A stretch of 64,000 bases of DNA from Symsagittifera roscoffensis. Taxonomy: Eukaryota > Xenacoelomorpha > Acoela > Convolutidae. Under the pieces are notes generated by a model, which was not told the DNA's origin, searched no databases, and saw only the letters and a list, made by a program, of their open reading frames with translations. Location of the stretch: contig NC_087068.1 of NCBI RefSeq assembly GCF_963678635.1, positions 56,080,467 to 56,144,466 on the forward strand, written 5' to 3'. Position numbers and translations under genes: made by a program. Below, piece by piece: positions 24,401 to 33,400 of the stretch (position 1 is the stretch's first letter; each line of letters opens with the position of its first letter).

Positions 24401-27400
24401 TTATTTACAAGCATAAAAATTCTTTGCTCAAAAACAGTTAAATGTTTTTTTATTTTTGACATTTTTTTTGTTTTTCAAATTTTCTACAATTTAAGAAAAA
24501 AATTCCAAGCAAACGTCGAACTCTTCTCTCACCTTCGACTAGTGTTCCCTTTTCCAGAGGGAGATCTGTCTGCAGGTTGGATGCGAGAGAGGGGTGGTAT
24601 GACTTGTGGACTCTGTAGTAGGTGCCCGGTAGTTCCTGGAACAGTCGCACCCGCCCCTCCTCCCCCTCCTGCTTCAACTCACTCGGAACCCCACGCAGAC
24701 TGAAACAGAATTCATCCCTTTAGTAATTATAATCATAATAGTTATCATAATAATAATCATAATAATAATCATAATAGGAATAAAACCAATGATAGTAATA
24801 ATAATAATAATGACAATAATAATAATAACAATCATAATAATAATCATAATAATAATCATAATAATCATAATAACAATAATCATAATAATAATCATAATAA
24901 TCATAATAATCATAATAATGATAATGATGATAATAATCATAATCATAATCATAATCATATTAATCATTACACTAATCATAATGATAAGCATAATAATCAT
25001 AATCATATTAATCATAATAATATTATTAATAATCATAATCATAATAATAATCATAATATTAATATGATAAATTCGTTTTCAAGAAGGGAACAAGCTCCAT
25101 TTGGTCGACACAACTCCCATTTTAGATAAAAGTTTAAAGAATCCCATCTTGGAAGAAAACCAAAAAGCCAGTATAACAAAAAAAACAGCTTGTTCTTTGA
25201 TATCGTTATTTTTTTTATCATTTCGGTCAAGAATTTATCGACTAGCGAAATGCCCAAAATACGAATATTCTGTGTTATTTTATCAAGTTAAGAATGAACG
25301 ACTTTTCCGCGAGGGAGATGACCAACATATGAGCTGTTCAACTATTTACTGAGAAGCGCTGTTGAGCCCCTGCTCAAGAAATAAGTGCGATTTGTTGCCA
25401 GAATTGGTTCTATAAAACGTATCGGAAGTAACTAAGAAAACGCTCTAAATCTTGAAGTACCTTGCCGCTCAAGTTACATTTTTCATCTAAATTATTTTGG
25501 AGGTAAATCCATTAATCTTTAGTGTCTAGAATAGTATTCACTTTTCTGAAGTTTTCTTTTAAAGGCTGTTTTCGAAATGTTTTTTATAAATCTTCTCTCA
25601 TTTTAAAAACATTTGGGTTATTTTGAGAAATTATTTTTCTGCAAAAGGCAGCAAAAACTCGCCGAATTCTGATAATTTAAGTCATTCAGTTGTATTGTTT
25701 TTTGTTCATGCATGTTTTTGCGGTTGAATGAATGTTCACTGCATTTTGTGCTGAACAAGCGAATGAATGTTGATTTGAGTATGAGCAAATGAGTGTTGAT
25801 TTGAAGTAACCGGATTAAATGAACTAAAAAAGAAAATTTAAACTAGTTCTTTTCAAAATTCGTTATGTGAGGCCAAAAAATGAAAAAGACAAAAAAATGA
25901 TTTGAGTTTTACAAGTTTTTTAAAGTGCACTTTTTTGCAAAAACTTAAACAAAAATTACATCCTTAAAAAAAGTGGCAATTCTTTCAGTTCAAAATTAAG
26001 GAGGTAAAAAGGGTCAATTTATGTAAGACTAACTACAATTGATCATATTTAACTCCTTATTTTTAAACCAAAAAATTTCTAACTAAAAAAGCTGGTTACA
26101 TTTCCAAGCAATTTTTGTCTTTATCATTTTTTTGACAAAACTCAACCAATTTTGAGAAAAAAAAACTATTTTAAAAGTTATGTTTTACTTCAGTTTATCC
26201 GGTTATTTTAAATCAAGAATACAGCCGCTTGTTCAGCACAAAATGCAGTGAAAATTCATTAAACCGCGAAAAGATGCATGAACAAAAAACAATCAAATTG
26301 AATAAATTGTATCATCAAAATTCGGCGAGTTTTTGCTGCCTTTTGCAAAAAAAGAATCACACCAATAACCCAAATATTTGTGAACCGAGAAAAAATTTAT
26401 TTAGAAAAAGCGTTCTGAAAACACTCTTTAATTGACTTATAATAAATTTGTGGGGTCAGACCATTTTATGCCATTTGCCCAGCTATCAACACCTCGCATT
26501 TCTCTTAAATTTTCTTGAGTAATTCTTAAGTAGTATATGCGAATAAAAATTTCTTTTCAATTAACAATTTTTGACATTTTTTGAGCTGAAAATCGAGTTA
26601 TGTTTTTTAAAATTATTATTTTTTGTTAAATAGTTAATTTTGGTTTTTTTGTACGTATTTTATGGCTTTAAATCATCAACTGGTGTCCAGTGACCGTTAA
26701 CTGCAAGACAATAGGGCTCTAATTGTTCTTAAGTGAGTTGACGCAAGCAAGTTGCCCGAAGCATTACAGTAATAGACGCAAAACTTATCACTTAATTTTT
26801 CACATTGCACTTGATATTTGGTATTGAAAAACGTGAAAATTGAAGTAGAAAAAACTGAAAATAATTTCAATGTATCAAAAACAACCCTAACGCTGATAAG
26901 ACAGTTTGCTAGCTCGAATACCGGCGTGCGAAGGAGTTTTTTTTGTGTTATTATACCAAGCAATAAGCAAAATGGGGAAGCAGAATTCGATGTTAAGTAT
27001 ATATCAAGCTGAAACTCCTTAAAAGTTCTTTTTTTTTTCAAATAAAAATAATTGTTTTTATCATTTTCCTTTATGAGATAAAACTGCCTAAAATTTTTGA
27101 TTTTCAAAATAATTTCAGTATTTTAAACAAACAGCAAAAGTTGTTACTGCAATAAGGATAGCCGGTTGCTCTGCAAGCAGTACAGAATGTTTCCGCCATA
27201 CTTAAAATAATTGAAAAAATTATTATTATTTTTAGTTTCTTCAAATAACGGTTGCTTTTAGTCCGTAGTGTGATTTGAGAACTAAACAATTACGTAAAAA
27301 GATAGTAAATTAGGCGTGATTAACAAAGTATTAAGATAAAAAAAGGAAGATTTGAAACTTTTAATATTTTTCGCACACTATTTCAAAAAAAAAAATTTTT

Positions 27401-30400
27401 AATTTGTTTTTTTTTGCCAATTAAGCGCTAAATGATAGATAAAAAACGAAGAAATACAGTTTATTACATTACTATCAAAAATTTTTTAGCCAAAATGTCT
27501 GACAAAACTAGTAAATTTTTATATAACAAGCGTTACTTGGTCGCTTTAATCGCTCGAAAGTAGACAAAATCAACAACTTCGAAACAGTTTTTCTCGATGG
27601 GAATTTTTCAAAATTGGGTTTTAATATGATATATCAGTTTTTCTCAAAATTGGGTTTTAATATGATATATCAGTCAAAAATTTCAAGGGTTAATTGTAGT
27701 TTCTGTATTCGGGTGTGTTCTTGTTTTTTTCCTCGCAAAATCAGAAACAATTAACCATTGGAATTTGCGACTGATATATCATATTAAAACCCAATTTTAA
27801 TATTTTTATCTTATTTTGTATTTGAAACACTATATTCGCCTATTCAGTAATTTTTCCGACAATTGAAAATGGGAGGAACTTTGTATTCGGGTGAATTCTT
27901 GTTTTTTCCTCGCAAATTCAAAGTTCCTACCGTTTTCAATTGTCGGAAGAATTACTGAATAGGCGAACATAGTGTTTCAACTACAAATATAAACTGCGTG
28001 GAAAAAAAACACACCCGAATAAAAAGTTCCTCTCATTTCCAAAGTTGGAAAAATTACTGAATAGGCTAATATAGTGTTTCAAATACAAAATAAGATGCAC
28101 GGTACATAGCCAAAAGACAATTGGAAGAAAAACGTAAAGAACAAAGAAACCGAAACACAAACTGAGTTACAGTTTTCGAGCATATTTCAACTTCCAAAAA
28201 TCAAAAAGTTTTACGTTGAAGCTCTTTGAGTTTCAAAATAATGTTTATGAATTTTTTTCGTAATTATGTGTCATTTAGAGGAAATGTGATCAATAAGTAT
28301 TCTTTTCATTCTGCTGGAAAGTCTTTCACGTTTTTCGTCACTTTTACTATTTACTTCTTCGATTGTGGATTTTGTCTTCATTTAATAGAGTGAAAAAAAT
28401 CATACGTCGAGCCGCGAAAAACCAAGTTTTAGCGTGAACAATTTTAGGGCCCTTTCCTGAGAAAAAGCAATAAAAATGATCAAGACCTTTCTAAGTCAGA
28501 GGCCGTTTTTTTAAATGATCTAAACCGTTTTTTTTACACTTGAAAAAATACATTAAATGACTAAATATTAAATAAAAAAAATTAGTTCTGAATTCTCAAA
28601 GATTGAACGCAACCCTTCCCAGGGGCAGATTTAGGGGGGTGGCGGGAGGCGTGCATTCGCTTTCCGCGCCCTCATCAACCAAAGGCCCCCCTGCAATAAC
28701 ATTTTCGGGCATCCGTTTTCGAGTGACCAACCTAAAAATTTTTTCTCAAGGCATCTTTGGCGCAATATATACTAGTTTTCTAAATTTCATGGGGAGCACG
28801 CGCCGAAAAATGCAATATTGTGGTCAAATTTTCCAAAAGAGGCCCAAAAACGGCATTTTTGACATTTTTTGAAATGTTTTTGCGGTGCAAAAAAAAATTG
28901 GCCAAAATAAGGTCTGTATAATTTTCATGGAGCCCTCAGAAAGTCAATTTGATTAGTTTGAAAAAAAAATTGGCAACAAAAACTCCGCCACCCCTTCGAG
29001 AAAATTTAGATCCCTTCCTCACAAAAAATGGCGAAAATTTGAAAATTTCTGAAACGTTTAGACCACAAAATATTTTGTTCAGATTCTCTTCTAGTGTTTT
29101 TTTTTGCTACAAGAGCAATTGAATTTGGGTCATTTTGTGCTAGTTGAACTACAAATGGTTTTCTTTTTTGATTATTTTTTTGAAATTTGTGTTTTTTTTT
29201 GTACTTTTATTTCTCTTTTTTCTACTTTTTTGCTCGTTGACTTTAAAAAGCCCTGAAAAACTACTAACCGTTTTGGAGTAAACACAATAAACACTTCAGT
29301 GTCTTTGCAGTCACTGTCATGTTTAGGATAAGAGTCCATTTTTGGTTAATAATAGAGGAATAAATAAATATATCCATAAATATTAGGACTCAAATTCAGC
29401 GGACTTCTTGATGTGAAAATATCAGCAAACAATTCTCAACACTCGATGGAAAAAATGACAATTTCAACAACTTTTACAGTGCTGCTTCAAATTGTTTGAA
29501 TGCTCTGTTTGAAAAATGATAAATACCGCTCAAAATAAAAAAAAGAGCGGAAAATCGAATATTTTAATATCCATTTTTATTTTAAAAAAAAACTGCGTGT
29601 ATTATTTAAAATCATCGATGTTTAATCATGAACACTTTCAGTGTGTAAAATTCAATATGAAATTTTGAACAAATTTTGATAAATCAACATTTTTGAAACT
29701 GCTAACAGTAGCAGCGGCTATTTGAAGTTTGCGGCTATCAAAATGTGAATAATTTCTGTGCCATTAGCTAGTACCAGCGGTAGTGAGTAAATACAACTCA
29801 TTCAACGGTATGTGACAACGTTGCGAAGAAGTTAAAACTGTTCTTATGGCTGAGGCGAGTTTTTGAGCTTCAGTCAAATAGCATGTAGAAGATTTATATA
29901 AGATTAAAATCAATGATTTGGTTCTTTTTTCATGTTTCAACTTGATATAATTAAACACGAAAACATAATTTATCTATTTATGATTAATAAGGTCACAACC
30001 TAGCCGCAAATCCATCAATCGGATTGGATGCAATAATATTGCCATTTGGGTCAACAATTGGGTTTTCAAACTTTCAGACCTATGCCCATAGTTGCACATG
30101 GAAGCAAAATTACTTCTTTTTATATTTAATTAATTTATTTTTATAAAACCATTTCTTCTCAATTACTGTAGAAAAGCTATCTTTAACCTGAGTTCAGCCA
30201 GTCATTTAAAAAACAGCCAGTTTTAGCTTTTAAAAATCAGTTTTGGTATCAAGTTGAATTTGCTTCGATCTGGCCAATAATAGCTATAACGACGAGATTC
30301 AATGTTACAAATAGGTTGATAACCTGTTTGACGTCACAGGGATAATCATCGCTGCGCTAGGTTTTTGTCGTTGGCCACCAGTTCATAATTCGGGCTTAAA

Positions 30401-33400
30401 GTTAATGAATCAACGCAGAAATCCTATCTTATAATTAGCCCTTAATACGCAGAAATTCCAGTTCTTAATTGGCTTTGAAACATATCTGAAACAGCTCTGA
30501 ATTTCTGATTTTTGGAATGATGCAGTTCTGCAACTTACATACATCAATCATTGCTGTTTTAGGCCCTAATTTTTTTTACCACGCAGCCATCATTAGTACT
30601 CATGCAGCAGCGGTTCACGATAGGATGCGGTCCACGACAGGCTGCGGTTCACTCATATAACTCAAAACGCGGATTGATACTCACAGCAGGAAAAAAATTT
30701 TGACAATTGAAAGTAGAATAACAGTTTTTGCTTAAATTTTGAGTAATAAAAATGTCAAGAAAACATAGCTAAAAGACAATCGAAAAATAAATTTTGTATC
30801 AAAAAAGAAATCGGAAAAAGGGCTGTTTACTTTTATAAGTTTCTAATTGTATGAAAAACACGTTTTCTTGAAGTTTTTTCAAATTTTCTTCTTATTTGAA
30901 GATTTAAAAAAAATTGAAGAACTTGTGGTAAAAAGAAGAAAATTTCGAGTGAAAAATCTAGTTTTAGTTCCGCATTTTTTGTTGTTCTTAGTAAAAACTA
31001 CCAAAAACGGAACTTGCAAGTCTACTTAAACAGGAATTGAGTAAAGTTATATCTAAGAAAATTTCCAAAATAGAAAAAGTATTCGAATATACTTTTAAAA
31101 ATTGAACTTTGAATCAAGTTTTTTAGGGTAGAATACTGAAAAGGTAAGCTTTGTACCACTGAGAGACGCAAGAAAGAAGATTTATTTAGCTGGCACGTTT
31201 TAATGATTCCATTGTTTTTGATTTCATTTTCTGCTCTGATTAAACTGAAAAAACACTATGTACAGAAAGCAGAATGAAATTGTCAAATTATTTGAGTTTC
31301 ACTTTCCTTTGTTTTGATACAAAAGTTGCGTAAAATCAGTTTGAACTCAGATTTCAACAATATAAAACTCGAACTGATGAAGTTGAAAACGAGCTGATGT
31401 ATGGTCTGAATTTTTTAAACTCTAATGACAAGAAGACAACTATTATGATGTGAGCTGAGTTGAAGGTTTTGAAAAACTTGAAAACTTAAACCTAAAGCTT
31501 CAAAAAAACGATAGCCGTCAAAAAAAAAATTCGATTGGTCATCAGGAAAAAACAACGTTTACACAGATTCAGTAGTGTTTAAAGTTTGTTCCTTTTTTCG
31601 AAAGTTCTATTGAAAGACCCAACAAAAAATAACTTTAGACCATTTCGAGCCAGTAGAAACAACGAATTTACCAAAATGGACCTCCATAGACCAAAAGTGC
31701 AAATCATTAAATTCCATGAACTAAGTCTATGACAAACACTCATTATATAAAATTCATACATTTTGCAAAAAAAGTATCATCGCTTTTTCGAAGAACGTTT
31801 TTCTTGTTTCGGCATAAAAGTCAGTGTATTATCATAAACAAAAAAAGAAAAAATTTTGTCACAAAAAAGCTAATCATACAAATTCTTTTAAAAATTGATA
31901 ACTAAATTTTTTTGGTGATGACAAATGTTTTTTAAGTAGTTTCGAAATTGCTCAAGAAAGTTTTTTTTCAACCGTAAAAGCAAATTTTGTTCTTGAACAA
32001 ACATTTAAAAAAAGTTTCTTAATACGCAAAATTCAATTGTCTTGGTAGTCCTGGATACACAAATGTTATATTTTTTGTGTTTTGCAGAATAAATTATTTC
32101 AAAAACTCTCAAAACGCCAATTTTGATTGTCTGCCATGTTTTTACAGCTTTGTTGAATGCCTGATTGATGACATTTTAAAATTTCATCTCTGAAACTTTT
32201 TGCCATTATTTTAAAGTTTGTCACTTTCATTATATCATTTGTGCGAGACAACCGAAACAATTCAGGGTCAATTTCTATGCAATGTAAATGCAAAACCGTC
32301 CAATTTTTGATGACACCAGTTTTGACTAAACCAATGTTTTTGTCACTTGTTCGGTTATTAACACAACACAAAAGTTTTAAGAAAAGAAAGTTATAAAAAT
32401 CAAGTTTTTTGCTTTATGAAAAAGTTTTAGTGAGAAGACTTCCGTATATGAAAGATCACTTATCATAGACCTTTCATGCAATTTTCTCTGCTTATGGAAT
32501 TGCATGAAAATTGTAAGATTAGCTTTTTTGCATTTATGAAAATTTTATGATTAGAATTTTTTGATCAACACGTGTACAGAAATCGGAAACAACAACCTGC
32601 AGAACTTGCTTTGTAAATGGCTCTTCGATAGCATTCAATTTTTGTTCTAAGCGCTTTGCTCCGAGTATTTAATGCAATTTTTGGGCATGCAGATTTTCTA
32701 CCGTAAATATCACAGTGACGGATCTAGGATTTCCTCGAAGGGAGAGAAATTTCAAAAAAAAAACGTATGCAACGAAACAGTTGCCAGCCTTTTTTATGCC
32801 AATGATTTATTTTCTGAATTCTCCAGCTGAACAAAAACACAAATTGAGCCAAAAATCATATTTGGGAGGCATTATCTGAAAAATCTACTCAATTTGATTT
32901 CTGTTGGCTTAGCTATTTGGCAATTAGTTTTTGTATTTAATAAATACTGAAGATTTCATTTTATCCGAGAAAGCATAAACTCTTGCGAACCAGGATCAAT
33001 CTAAGTAAACCCTTTAGAAGAACTGTAACTTTTCTTTTAGTCAAGTTTGCCTTCCGATTGGAAATAAGATGTTCTCAAGCTTCGTAAACCAGTACTTTTC
33101 TGAAGATCTATTGAGACTGAAGAAAAAGAGTAAGAGAATACACTTGTGGACAAAACTAAGCGCAAATCAACGTTTTTACCGTTAAAACTGCCTTTTCAAT
33201 GTCCGTTTTGGACAAGAGTTACTGTTGGCCAAATTTTTACATAGACCATGAACAATTGATCAAAGCTACCCTCTATGAAATTATCAATGTCGTTTTACAA
33301 ATTTACCAATGTAATCCGTGTCTAAAATGCAAGTTTTCCTCATCTACACCAAGTTTTGCATCCTAGTGAACTCTTCCTAGTACGCGGACTAAGAAAGTGT

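Noticed and set aside
24674-25067. Long open frames on both strands at 24.7-25.1 kb
   Set aside because: Poly-isoleucine/methionine translations of an AAT/ATC microsatellite; not genes.
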